Shown: one piece after another, positions 9,394 through 20,326 of the stretch
Layout of the letters: every line of letters starts with the position of its first letter
Numbering within the stretch: position 1 is the first letter of the stretch
Assembly: GCF_000143415.4 (NCBI RefSeq)
Contig: NW_003314298.1
Coordinates: forward strand, 1,311,025 to 1,375,024
Direction of reading: 5' to 3'
DNA from: Selaginella moellendorffii
Taxonomy: Eukaryota > Streptophyta > Lycopodiopsida > Selaginellales > Selaginellaceae
DNA: 64,000 bases
Made by a program: the position numbers and the translations under genes
Notes under the pieces: generated by a model
The model's input: only the letters and a program-made list of their open reading frames with translations
The model's database searches: none
Told to the model about the DNA's origin: nothing

Positions 9394-11181
9394 AATGGCT
9401 GCCATCGCCAAGCGATTGCGATGACTGCCGCAGCTGAGTATCGATCGCTTTGTTTTCTTTTCTTCTTTCATGAAAGGTTGAATTTTTTTTTCTCTCTTTG
9501 CATGCACAGGGAGAGCGTCGCGAAGAAAGACAGCAGCAAGACTTCGCAGATCATGCACTGGCTCTCTCCCGAGAAGATCGAGATGTTTAAGTCGCTCGAG
9601 AGCTGGGCGGAGGAATCCATCCTTCCATTCCTCCGGCCGGTGGAGAAATGCTGGCAGCCCCAGGACTATCTCCCGGAGCCATCCTCGGAGAGCTTCTATG
9701 ACGAGGTTCGTGAGCTGAGGGAGCGAGACGAGAGCTTGCGCTTCTGCCTCGTCGGGGACATGACCACCGAGGAAGCGCTGCCAACTTACTTGACGATGCT
9801 CAACACTCTCGATGGCACCCGCGACGAGACCGGTGCGAGCCCGAGTCCATGGGCGGTGTGGGGGCGTGCCTGGACTGCCGAGGAGAATCGCCATGGTGAT
9901 TTGCTCAACAAGTATCTCTACCGCACTGGACGAGTCGACATGAAGCAAACCGAGAAGACGATCCAGTACTTGATCTTCTGGAATGGTAAAGAGCCAGAGT
10001 TTCTTCTTTCTCGGGAACTCAAAAGTTCGGGTTTTCCATCCTTGCAGGGCCGAGAACAATCCATACCTCGGGTTCATCTACACGTCCTTCCAGGAGCAAG
10101 CGACCGCCATCTCTCACGGCAACACTGCTTGCCACGCCAAGGAGCACGGAGACCACAACCTCGCGACTGTTTGCGGCCTCATCGCAGCCGACGAGAAGCG
10201 GCACGAGAATGCTTACACCAGGATCGTGGAGAAGCTGTTTGAGATCGATCCGGAGGGCACAATGCTGGGGCTGGAGGACATGATGAGGAAGAAGATCTCC
10301 ATGCCGGCTCATCTCATGGGGAGAAATGCATAATACAGCACCCTCCTCTCTTACGTGGTTGCCTCTTTGCCATGCTCACTCCTCACTTCCTCCCCTCTCT
10401 TCACTCCTCACTTCCTCCGTGGCGCGTTTAGTCACGCCCACCTTAAATGTTTAACGACTAACTCTAAATTAGTAACGTTAAACTTTAATTAGTAGATGTT
10501 GTTAACGGATATGTTAATGACTATAATTTTATAATTAGATAGCTAATGAACGGCTGTAATTTATAAGTATATAACCTATGATTGGTTTAGGTTTTTCCTC
10601 CTTATGATTTTCTTCCACAAGAGAGAAAATATGAAAAATGCCATCGACTAATGAGATGTCAATCTGATAATCAAGGTTGTAAAGATGGTTTAAAGTTACA
10701 TTTGCTCAAATGCTTATGAGCTCATTATACATCATTATCAAATGTACTCATTATATAGTCAACCACTCCCAGAATTTTGTTGATCACATGACTGATCCAT
10801 GTAAGCAATGAGGTGGCATACAAATCCAAATAAGCAAATGGAGCCCACCCTAAATAAAGGGGGGTTGCTGTATTGTGCATTCTACCCATCTCATGTACAA
10901 TGGTTATGACAAGAACCTGTTTGAGCACTTCTCTTTGGTGGCACAGAGGACAGGGGTGTACACTGCCAAGGATTACGCAGGAATTCTAGAGCACTTGGTC
11001 AAGAGATGGAACGTCAAGTCCATCACTGGATTGTCTACTCGCGCACAAAAAGGCCTAGGATTTCGTGTGTGGTCTCCCTCCTTGGATCTTGAGACTGGAG
11101 GAGCGAGCTCAGAGCAGGGTGAAGAAGGGCCCCAAGACTAGAACGTTTAGCTGGATTTTCAATACGGAAGTCGTTCTCTAG
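9394..11181 (+). pseudogene. plastid acyl-ACP (stearoyl-ACP) desaturase, unit 1 copy
   Basis: A soluble di-iron desaturase that introduces a double bond into acyl-ACP in plastids. It is recognised from [17 protein letters not shown], the first iron-ligand motif EENRHG (9876-9893), the second DEKRHE (about 10,191-10,208), [25 protein letters not shown] and the C-terminal FSWIF. Lesions: the transit-peptide exon is collapsed and runs into TGA (start ATG 9394); a 2-nt deletion near 9973 in the segment reading QYLIGSGM elsewhere; an 8-nt deletion at the exon 3 start; and a 568-bp MITE at 10,319-10,886 that ends the frame. Sequence after the MITE is still clearly desaturase. Not functional as it stands. 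Confidence 0.88.
10319..10886. mobile_element. MULE-like MITE with 9-bp target duplication (unit 1)
   Basis: A 568-bp insertion between perfect 9-bp direct repeats CATCTCATG (10,310-10,318 and 10,887-10,895) inside a desaturase exon. The ends form imperfect terminal inverted repeats of about 28 bp sharing AATGCA-(T/C)-AATACAGCA and a C-rich end. It has no coding capacity. A 9-bp duplication with such ends fits Mutator-like elements. The orthologous uninterrupted site is seen in units 2 and 6. Confidence 0.85.
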
Positions 11182-12718
11182 GTGTAAAAGGTATAAGGTG
11201 TACATTACGAGTTAATGTTCCAATAATTTGCTTTGTTTTATTTTGTTTAGACACAAATAAAATAAAAGAAGTTTATAAAAAGCATGTGCATTGTTTTATA
11301 CATTCTTGTCTTTTGATTGTTTCAGTGGATATACATAGAATATATTTGTATCAAATTGGTGAGTATCAAAATCCCAATATTAGTATATGGCATAACTAGA
11401 CCTCAAGTGATGATCACTTGCTCCTATATATAAATTAAGACTTTTGGATTAACATTTCTGTATTCCAATTTTGTATTTCATGCACTCACCACAGTTAATA
11501 TTCATTTAAATTTTCTGAATAAAATACATTCTAACTAATTCTACCATCTAATGGTTTGTGATATTTATATAATTTATAAAATTTGTGAGTAAGTTAGTCA
11601 CTTTTCTTATTATGGTTTCTCCAGCATTAGTCTTTCAGAATAGTGGAGGGGTGATGTCCCAATGTAATCTCTTGTACTGAAATCATTGTTCATATGAACA
11701 AAGCGAGAAATAATCTATAATTGATAGGAAAGAAGAGGTTAAGAAAATGGAAGAATACCACAGATAAATGAGTTAAGTATACTTTGAAACTCTTTTACTT
11801 ATTATTGAGATTCAATAACATTTGGTGGTAACACCATAACTTAGCCAGGTCAATGATCAAGGAAACACATTGGTAAGTATGATGAGTGTGATGAAAATTG
11901 TGTCATATTTTTTCTTTTGGCCATAATTTTTGAGTTTAGATCCATGATAATATAGATCACTGATAATCAAAATGGCTCAAGAATCCAAACCAAAGTTATA
12001 AAAGTTATAGTTTGTCCTTGTTTTTTTAGCAAGATTTAATTTGATTGAGATGGCAAAGAAAAAGAGTTTATTGATCACAAATTAATGTCAACAATAATGC
12101 CTTATAAGTGGTTTGTGAAGGATTTCACAACAAACATGTATTGTTTCTACTTGTTAGCAACTGTTTATAATTGTAATATATTTTAACTCTCTCTCTCTCT
12201 CCTTAATCCAAGGGGAAAAGTGATAGTATATTTAAATTTCATCTCATGATACATTTTAAAGTACTAATCAACAACTTTTATTAAGCCTAAGAGAACTAAC
12301 ACTTTCCTTAGAGGTATTGATATCTTCATTGACTTGGAAATGAAAATGTTAGTTCCTTTTAGTTTAATAAGATTTCTTAGTCAATGAACCCTTTAGCTCA
12401 ATAAGGGTTATTATGGATGCTTTACAAGGCAAAAAATGTATTTATGAATACTTAATGCTTGTGTCATTTGCCTGAATACCATATAATGCATTTGATTTCT
12501 CTCCCTTTAACCCAATTGTAAAAGGGGCAATTATTTTATAAGAATTTTTTTAATGAATATTTTATTTCTATTTTCCCTCTAAGGTTTTAACAATCCATAG
12601 TGATAGTATATGTAAATATCATGCCATAATTATATACAACTTTGTGAGTTTGTGAAAATATTTTGATATTTTAAATATTCTTTATGAAGATCTAAGATTT
12701 TGTTAAGCTATTAACATA

Positions 12719-13900
12719 AGATAATGTATGCAACATTGTTTGAGAAAAAACTTTGGATAGAACTCTTGGATGAAGATTATTCAAGTAAATACTTCTATAA
12801 AAGTCATTGCATGAGAAATGTTAACATGCTAGTTAGTTCTAGAAATGTAATGCATGTGATCATGGTATTATCACCGTAGATCCTTGGAACCTTGAAGGAT
12901 AATTGAGGATAAAATAACCATTAAAGGCTCTTTCATAAAACAATTGCCTTTTTTCTAATTGGCTTAAGGGAAGAGATAAGATGCATTACAAAAAAACATA
13001 TAAGAAAAATGCTTCAAAAGTATATATAATTGTAATTGTAACACATATGATCATTTAAATGAGATTTGGACTGCAGATCTTGGAAATATAAAAGTTTTTT
13101 TATTAAGCAATTACCCCTTTTCTAGAGTTTAAGAGGAAAGAGATATATGGTATTTAAATTGATTAATGGTTATTTAAAATATAATTAGCTGGGATCCATT
13201 GGGAGAAGTATAAATATTTTGGGCACATTCAATTTTCAAGTATTGTAGTATCAACTATTAATTTAAATAATCAGTTGAAAGTTGTAGTTGTACTCTAGAA
13301 AGCAAGATATATTAATTAATCAAGACTGGCTTCTTTTATTTTGCAAATCTTGTCTAAGACATAGTTGAAATGAAAGCAAATGCCTATGTAGAAAGTTCTA
13401 TGAGATTCTAAAATCACCATACGAGAGATGGAGCATAAAAAATCTATAATCAAAATTACAACATCTATTTGAAAGCTTGATATTGAGGGATGTTTTAGGT
13501 GTTCTAGAATAAACCACCATTGGTTTTAGATCAAAGGACTAGGATAAAAAATAGAAGTATTCAAAATTGGCTTTGTCTTCTAGATTTCTTGTCTAAGTTT
13601 TGAACAAAAATACAAAAGTGATGATAATATAGTCAAGATGCAATCACTATTGATTGAACTAAGAAGGAAAGAAGAAATCCATTACTTAGGGTGTCGATGA
13701 GAGAAAAATCTAAAACTGAACAGAAAATATTGAAGATTAGGGAAGAACTTGAAGCCACAAAGGGAACAAGCTTTTCTTTAGAGAAAAAATAGCTAGCTAT
13801 AAAAAAATAGATGGATGTCAAGTATGCAAAAGTTGAAGTTGAGATGGTAGATACAATTATTATAATGTGAGGCTGAGCAAGGAACAAGATACCTAATTAT
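12719..13900. other. AT-rich spacer with decayed TRIM LTRs
   Basis: A TRIM-type LTR in plus orientation runs from about 12,845 (TGTAATGCATGTGATCATGG) to 12,988 (GATGCATTACA). A second, more decayed one follows at about 13,037-13,150. The rest (13,200-13,900) has no feature I recognise. Confidence 0.45.
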
Positions 13901-14958
13901 TGTCATGAATGTGACTGTAGATATCGAAAGTTACATGTCGATGAATCCTTTCAAATATTCTTTCCTTACTGCCATGACAACAAAGGGTTGATATTGTTGG
14001 ACCTTTTATCAATCCCTTTTGTGCTAGTGGACTTAATTGGGCATTTTGAGTGTACTTAAACTAGACAAGCATAAGGATGGAATTCTTACATGTTATTAAC
14101 TAAACATACTTAGCTCAGTAAGGAGTTCCTGTCTTGTTATATCTTGCATTGACTAGTGACAAAAACCTTTGCATATTGAGATTAATCCCTCAATATTATT
14201 AGATGATAGATTACTGTATCTACTAAACACCTTCGTTATCATGCCCCATATATTGGTCCCATGGGTCTTAATGGCTATTTATGGAAAGTGTTTAGATTTA
14301 TTAGTTAGGTATATCTATAAAATGTAAAAATTGTTTTATTAGTGCCATTCCATATTTAGTAAGTTTTCGTGATTATCTTAGAGACTAACTTTTGGGACTA
14401 GGGTGAAAGCCCAAAGCATGCATTCCTCAAAAGGGGATTGTGGGGGTTTCCAAATATATAGTAGAGATAGTGGGTAGGTTGGGCATGGTCAACTAGCTTG
14501 AGACATAGTCTAGCTCTCGGTTGTGTGCCTATCTTTGTTCAGCATCTGACTTGAGTCTAAACCCAAGTTCCATACCATACTAGTTGGTGGATTACTCATA
14601 TTCTTGTATTAAGCCATTAATATGCTAAAATAGCATCAAACTCCATTTGGTTTTGCTTTGTATGTTAGTACTAATATTGGGATATTGGATGCATTCTTAT
14701 GTCACTTTGTGCTCTTGTCTTTTCGCTCCTTGGGTTGAATGCTCGGGATGTGAGACACAAATCCCTAAGCCCCAAAGTGGAGCTGAAAGGGTGCCATGTG
14801 GTAGTGGCCGAAGCGAAAGCCAAATGAGCGTAACACGTTTGGACTAAAAGGCTCCGACTTGAAAGGTTGAGAGCAGGAGTGGACTCCCGGAGTGCTCAAG
14901 GAATGAGCATGAAGTGAGCAATAAAAGAGTCTCTAGAAAAGGGACACAAGAGGACCCG

Positions 14959-15058
14959 NNNNNNNNNNNNNNNNNNNNNNNNNNNNNNNNNNNNNNNNNN
15001 NNNNNNNNNNNNNNNNNNNNNNNNNNNNNNNNNNNNNNNNNNNNNNNNNNNNNNNNNN
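14959..15058. other. assembly gap (100 N)
   Basis: A run of exactly 100 unknown bases, probably a placeholder of unknown true length. Confidence 1.
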
Positions 15059-15307
15059 CTTGGTGAAGTGTTCAAGAGCTATCTTTAGTTCCCTTGGGAG
15101 ATCAAATGGTTGATGCTCCCAGTCCAAATGTGGGTGGCACTACCTACTTGGATACCTAGCGTGGCTTAATGGAACCTCGCTCTAAGCCCATGGATAGAGC
15201 AACCAAAGGTGGAAAGCGGGGAGAGTACCCATGAAGCTCGCGTAAGGCTACAGTGTTCTGAAATGTTGTCCCAAAGTCCCAGACTGTAGGATGGAAGAGG
15301 AGCAGTC

Positions 15308-15502
15308 TGTAAGCAACCAAAGGGAACGACTTGAGAGATGGTCCATGGGGTTCAAATATAGAGGGAAAGGGCCCATGAACAAGAGTGCACCCCCTTTTCC
15401 AATCGGTTAAAGGGTCTTGGGATATTTGGAGTTAAGCGTCCTTGGGTTTGAATAGTACTGGGCTGGGTGACCTCCCGGGAAGTCCAAACTCAGGAGCTTA
15501 CA
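15308..15502 (+). mobile_element. Cassandra-like solo LTR carrying 5S rRNA sequence
   Basis: Begins TGTAAGC and ends GCTTACA, flanked by the perfect 5-bp duplication CAGTC (15,303-15,307 and 15,503-15,507). Inside is the 3' half of a 5S rRNA gene, including the internal promoter region: GTTAAGCGTCCTTGGGTT, TAGTACTGGGCTGGGTGACC, TCCCGGGAAGTCC. LTRs containing 5S sequence are the hallmark of Cassandra TRIM retrotransposons. Only one LTR is present, so this is a solo LTR. Confidence 0.88.
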
Positions 15503-15791
15503 CAGTCCTCTAGTGTGGTGACTAAGTATATGGTCAGGTGGTGAAAAAGCCCCAGAGGACAGTGGGTCAGGTGGTGAAAAAGCCCCAGAGGACAGTGGGA
15601 CTTAGTGGTCAGGCTTGTGGGCTTTGTCCTAGTGGCAGTATAGGAGCTTACACAGTCCTCTAGTGTGGTGACTAAGTATATGGTCAGGTGGTGAAAAAGC
15701 CCCAGAGGACAGTGGGTCAGGTGGTGAAAAAGCCCCAGAGGACAGTGGGACTTAGTGGTCAGGCTTGTGGGCTTTATCCTAGTGGCAGTAT
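15492..15791 (+). repeat. 150-bp tandem duplication with nested 33-bp repeats
   Basis: Two nearly identical 150-bp copies (15,492-15,641 and 15,642-15,791). Each contains two copies of a 33-bp unit beginning GTCAGGTGGTGAAAAAGCC. The duplicated block starts inside the end of the Cassandra LTR, so it arose after that insertion. Confidence 0.9.
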
Positions 15792-16087
15792 AGGCAAATT
15801 CAGTTATGGACAGAAAAGGGACTTGATGGGGACTATAAAAGGGATATTGGGAAAGGCAATTCCCCCTGTTTGTGGGCATTTTAAGGATGTTAAAGAGTGG
15901 ATCTTGGATGGTCACTTCTAGACGGATGGCCTAGTCGTTGAGAGATAGGATTGAGATGTAGGTGGTGTTGGACCACCAGTGTGACCAAGGTGAATGGGCA
16001 TGGCCTTAGCATAACGAGTTGTTATGTTGGTAGTACCTTGGGGTGTCGGTCTTGGAACCGAACACGTGGAGCACTTGGACCAAATGC

Positions 16088-16321
16088 AAAGGATGAGTAG
16101 CATGGATGTCATTCTTGGGGCTAGCAAGTCCTAAGTTCTAAATTGGACTTAAGGAGGTTGTGAATGAGAATCCTCCAAGTGGTCGAAGGTGTGGTCAAGT
16201 GACTAAAGGATGAGTAGCATGGATGTCATTCTTGGGGCTAGCAAGTCCTAAGTTCTAAATTGGACTTAAGGAGGTTGTGAATGAGAATCCTCCAAGTGGT
16301 CGAAGGTGTGGTCAAGTGACT
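16088..16321 (+). repeat. 117-bp tandem duplication
   Basis: Two identical or near-identical copies (16,088-16,204 and 16,205-16,321) starting AAAGGATGAGTAGCATGG. Non-coding, within the nested insertion. Confidence 0.9.
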
Positions 16322-16558
16322 AAAGTAGGATGGAAAAATTAATCACTTATACAGGAGTTGTTCTATGGTCTGATTCCTTCGCTCCTTGGTTGTATATTTA
16401 AGAGTTTGGCTTTGTCTCTTTATTCAGTGGCCTAAAGCCTTAAAACTTAGGTTTCACTCCACTGCTTTTTGACATTTGGCCAAAGGTTTAGGTTTCGCTC
16501 TATGGTTATCTTATAGTAAATCACCACAGGATAAAAGGTGAAAACCATGTGTGTTACA

Positions 16559-16573
16559 TTGGGTATCATAGAA
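16559..16573 (+). promoter_or_regulatory. probable tRNA-Met primer-binding site of LTR-X
   Basis: GGGTATCATAGA lies two bases after the LTR end and resembles the initiator-Met primer site TGGTATCAGAGC. Confidence 0.5.
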
Positions 16574-19340
16574 AGAGTCTTAGTAAGTTCTATTTAATAA
16601 GATTGGGCAACTAGTCTCATTACATATACAGAGATGAAAACAATGATCCGAGTGGGTACACATTTGAATCCTATGACTTTGCATTCATTCATTGGGTAGG
16701 GATTTTAGTTCCCTTTTTGTACTAGATTATATCAGCTTTTGCTTGGGGTTATAAGATGCATGTGAGATGTTTAATTCCACAAGTTTTCACTTGGGCTTGT
16801 GAGTGGGGTGCAGGTTATACTTTGAGTTAGTAAGATTAATATTAGTCTATTGATGGTTACCATGAATTGTGTGAGTAAAAGTAAACCTCCCCTATGTTTG
16901 CTATAAGTGGCGAATAAATTAGTTTATAATTGTTTAGTATGACACTAGTGGATCCTTCTTAGCCATAATTATAAGTGGATTAAGATGAAAGCATACAAAT
17001 CATTTTCTCTTCTTGGAGAGATGATTTGCAATGCTCTTTAAATAATATAGAGTTGGATTAGTTTTGAGTTTGGTTGGAAAAAGAGTGGCATGAGCTATAA
17101 AAGTTAGTAGTGTTAGGTGTTGTAAATCTCCATTAGTGGGGTGTGGCATTTATATTATATTTTGTCAAATAGAGTTGATATTTGATATTCATATAAATCT
17201 TTGTAATAATGACATAGGTGTTGCTTGTGATATTGCTCAATTGATGATCATTATTGTGATATTTATATCATACCTATGTGATCATGAGTAATGTGTTTAC
17301 GAAGTTGTTTGATCAAATGATGATCAACCCTAAAGTGGTTGATAATAATGTTAGCCTACTTGTATGTAGTAACATTGTAGTAACTTTAACTGGATTTTCA
17401 AGAGTGATTCATTATATGCTAAGCTAGTGTTAATACCTTGGTTTCTTAAGGGTTTGCCTATTGAAGTTTTGGAAAAGGGTTATAGCATTCATTTGCTATA
17501 ATTTATTGGTTGATTTATTAACATATGGAGTAGGTTGTTGGATAGAGAAAGTGTATAGTTGAAGCATTTACATTACTAACACTTATGTTAGCGGAAGTGG
17601 CATTGTTTTATCAAGTGATGAAGAATTATCTTTGGAACTTGATTTTCATGTTATTTTCTTTATTAGTGTTTTGGCTTCATATTTGATCTTGAAGGTAATT
17701 GAAGAAGAGTGTTAGTGCAATATGGATATGTGAAAATATAGTTTTTATGATCCAATTTTGGATGTTCATTTTGCATTTTTGCAAATGTTGGTCTTGGTTT
17801 GAGTTTTGGCTTTTTCTTGAAAAATGATTTTGTTATAGATTATGCTAGCTTTGTGTCAAGGGCCAGAGCCAACTCAAGAATAAAACTTGGTCAAAATCAG
17901 GAGTTTTTCCTTCTTTTTTTAGTTATAGTGGGGGAATAAGGGAATATTCAGCTGAAAGGGGGTCTTGGTGCTAGAGGTTGACAAGAGGGCAGATGGCCAA
18001 TTTCCAGGCATAGCATGTATGTAGGGTGAAGGGAGTGAAATAAAAAAGAAGGCTTTTGGAAGGATGCTTTGTCTGATAGCCTTGGAGCACGTGGAGCAGA
18101 GGTTGGTAGTGCAGTGGTGACTACTGGCATTTGAGGAGTGCATCACAGTAACAATCACTTGAGATCAATAAATTTGTGAGTTTTCCGACCTGTGGGCAAC
18201 TCTAGGTTAGGATGTTGATAGAGGTTCTAGCAGAGGTTGCTGACAAGGATAGGGCTGAGGCTAGGCAGTAGTGATTTCCTACTTTGTTGGTGTGTCGTCA
18301 CAAGGAGTGACATCTTCACAAGAAGTGACATCTGGAAGCGAAGCGAGTGTGGAGATTGTGGTGGAAGGGTGAGCGCCAGGAGAAGTTGGGCTACCCTCAC
18401 CAGATCAAGGCCATTCCTTCCTAGTGTATGAACCAAAGAATTCAAGAGTATTTGGTGAGACTTATAGAAGCGTGAGAGCAAGAGGAAAGACGAGCAAAGC
18501 AAAGACATGAGAGAGAGGCAAGAATTCTTGCGAGAAATCTGCCACAAGTTTATGATCCTGAGAGTCCAAGAGCAAGGAGTGCAAATCCTCGGCCAAGAAA
18601 TCCTGTCAGCAAGAAGGAGAACAATCAAGAACAAGAAGATGAGTGGCAATAATTCCAGTCGTCACCACTGTAGCAACAGCTAGTAGAGCAGCAATAGCAG
18701 CCACCAATTGAACAAGTACAACAACCTCAACAGCAACAAGTAGAGAATATGGCAATAACAAAGATGAAGTACACCATCTTCAATGGTATGAGAGATCCAG
18801 ACACCCATATGACAGTGTTCGAGAATACATCCATAGCAAACGATGAAGCAAATGCAGTAGATCACAAAAAACTTTTATCAGCCATGTTATAAGGCATAGC
18901 TACAGAATAGATGGCTCAAGTTCCAGCAACAACAAATTCGGCAGCATTGTAGACATCCTCTTTGGCTACCTTCTGGCCAATAAGCTTTTCACAGTGACTC
19001 ATGAGTGATCTGAGTCATTTCCAACTCTTGCCAAGTGAGAGTTTACAAAGCTATACATTAAGGTTCAAGAGATTGATCCTCAGGAAGCAGCCACAACCAA
19101 CACCAGTAGGAGTAGGAGTAGTCTTGTGCAAGGAGTGGCCATGAGTATTGTACAACTTAGTCATCTTGATGTGATCACTGATTTGCATCATTCCTTGCTT
19201 CCAGCACATCTCAACATCTGCTTGGAGATGCCATATGCATCCCAAGATGATAAGATTGGTGAGGGAGTGGGAGTTCACATGCTAGAAGTTCACCACCACA
19301 AAATCTACCAGCGATGAGATCCCTTAGATTGATATCAACC
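16574..19340 (+). mobile_element. decayed internal region of LTR-X element, with gag remnant
   Basis: About 1.6 kb of AT-rich leader follows the primer site; part (17,400-17,800) recurs at 39,090-39,480. Near 18,730-19,080, plus-strand reading gives KYTIFNGMRDPDTHMTVFEN, KKLLSAML and LQSYTLRFKRLIL in changing frames with stops. This is a retrotransposon gag pattern (DGT.DP..H...FE, LSAxLxGxAxxW). No intact open frame remains. Confidence 0.6.
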
Positions 19341-19341
19341 C

Positions 19342-19524
19342 TTAGTGGCATATGCCCGCAAGGATCATGGTATGGTTTGCAAAGGTTTTGGGGATGATGG
19401 TTGTGTTGTCTTGCATCTGTAACCCAACAAACTTTGCCAATGCCAAAGAGATGACATTACTTATTGATCCTGAATCTAAGAGTGCTTCTGCTATGACAGT
19501 ATCTCCTAGAGTGACTAATGCCAT
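19342..19524 (-). pseudogene. retropepsin (retrotransposon protease) remnant
   Basis: The minus strand encodes LVTLGDTVIAEALLDSGS followed by ISNVISLALAKFVGL. The LLDSGS motif is the aspartic-protease active site of retroelements. It is opposite in strand to the gag remnant on its left, so it comes from a separate element. No RT or integrase is attached. Confidence 0.65.
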
Positions 19525-19620
19525 AAAAGCTCTTGGATCCTATGTTGCTGTGGCATCCACAATGTGGATTTCCTCTCTAGCACGAATAAGATGTTGGCTG
19601 GAACATGCAAGAGCTTCTAG

Positions 19621-19814
19621 TGTAAGCAACCAAAGGGAACGACTTGAGAGACGATCCATGGGGTTCAAATATAGAGGGAAAGGGCCCATGAATAAGAGTG
19701 CACCCCCTTTTCCAATCGGTTAAGGGTCTTGGGATATTTGGGGTTAAGTGTCCTTGGGTTAGAATAGTACTGGGCTGGGTGACCTCCCGGGAAGTCCAAA
19801 CTCAGGAGCTTACA
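19621..19814 (+). mobile_element. Cassandra-like solo LTR carrying 5S rRNA sequence (second)
   Basis: TGTAAGC...GCTTACA, flanked by the perfect duplication TCTAG (19,616-19,620 and 19,815-19,819). It contains GTTAAGTGTCCTTGGGTT and TAGTACTGGGCTGGGTGACC. About 194 bp and very close to the 15,308 copy. It has inserted next to the retropepsin remnant. Confidence 0.88.
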
Positions 19815-19819
19815 TCTAG

Positions 19820-20326
19820 CTGCTGTCCAAATCCTGGGACTGATCACAAAAGTTGTTCAAGTGAAAGGGTGACCAAGCTATGCAATAGTTGCTACATGAC
19901 ATTTGTTGGAAGAACTAAAGATGTAGTAGCCAAGCCTAGAGAACATATGCTGTTGAGCTAAGAAGGTCCAACATCAACTATAGGGGATCCAGCAAAATGT
20001 CAACTTAAAGGGTAACTTGCATGCAATGGTTGGACCTGGTACTTGTTAAATAGCTGAGTCTTGCTCACCATTGATGTCTAGGGCTGTTGGCTGACGCTTC
20101 TTCTGAGCTCGAGTCACAGCTGTAATGGTGTTGACGTGGAGAGCCAATGAGGCAGCTTCAATTGCATGCTGTTGGAGCTGCTATTGATATCCATCTAGAG
20201 GTGGCCAAAGTGTAGAGTTATCAACAAGGGGATGCTCTTGGATATGTTGGCTCTTGGGAGGTCAAAGTTCTAATTGGAGATGATAACATATTCTATCAAG
20301 TGTGTACTGACCTCATAATGGGTACA
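19820..20326. other. retroelement-derived spacer
   Basis: No open frame or known repeat end recognised. It is probably part of the minus-strand element that holds the retropepsin remnant. Confidence 0.35.

Larger units (their letters stand above)
7183..12718 (+). repeat. repeat unit 1 (phosphatase-desaturase unit)
   Basis: First of six related units. Homology with the others begins at about 7183 (AGTTAAAGTCAAATAA) and ends sharply at 12718 after TGTTAAGCTATTAACA-TA. From about 8030 to 12718 it is nearly identical to unit 5 (48,360-53,029) at an offset of about 40,290. Order: TATA promoter, short 5' exon, two FCP1-like genes, desaturase with MITE, then an AT-rich tail (11,182-12,718) with decayed TRIM-LTR pieces. 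Confidence 0.85.
14749..16351. mobile_element. probable nested insertion inside LTR-X
   Basis: LTR-X sequence stops after CGGGA (14,744-14,748) and resumes with CAGGA (16,352-16,356), a likely 5-bp target duplication with one change. The intruder starts TGTGAGACAC and ends near CTTATA, and contains the assembly gap, a Cassandra-like LTR and two tandem duplications. No protein domain is recognisable. Confidence 0.5.
13901..16558 (+). mobile_element. 5' LTR of a large retrotransposon (LTR-X), interrupted
   Basis: Starts TGTCATGAATGTG and ends GTGTTACA. It is followed at once by a primer-site-like sequence (GGGTATCATAGA). The same LTR occurs in opposite orientation at 20,327-21,453, 35,405-38,902 and 60,946-63,985. 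Without the insertion at 14,749-16,351 it is about 1.05 kb. It is strongly diverged from the other copies, so it is old. Confidence 0.75.

Noticed and set aside
10319-10886. MITE read as an extra intron of the desaturase
   Set aside because: No GT-AG at its borders; the 9-bp direct repeats and inverted ends show an insertion.
14933-15127. Minus-strand open frame across the N run
   Set aside because: It is open only because unknown bases are not read as stops.
15308-15502. 5S rRNA gene
   Set aside because: Only the 3' half of 5S is present, inside a TGT...ACA unit with a 5-bp target duplication, so it is an LTR and not an rRNA gene. The same holds at 19,621 and 26,831.
15530-15730. Possible CRISPR-like repeats (33-bp units)
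   Set aside because: The repeats are directly adjacent without unique spacers, in plant repeat DNA; simple tandem duplication explains them.
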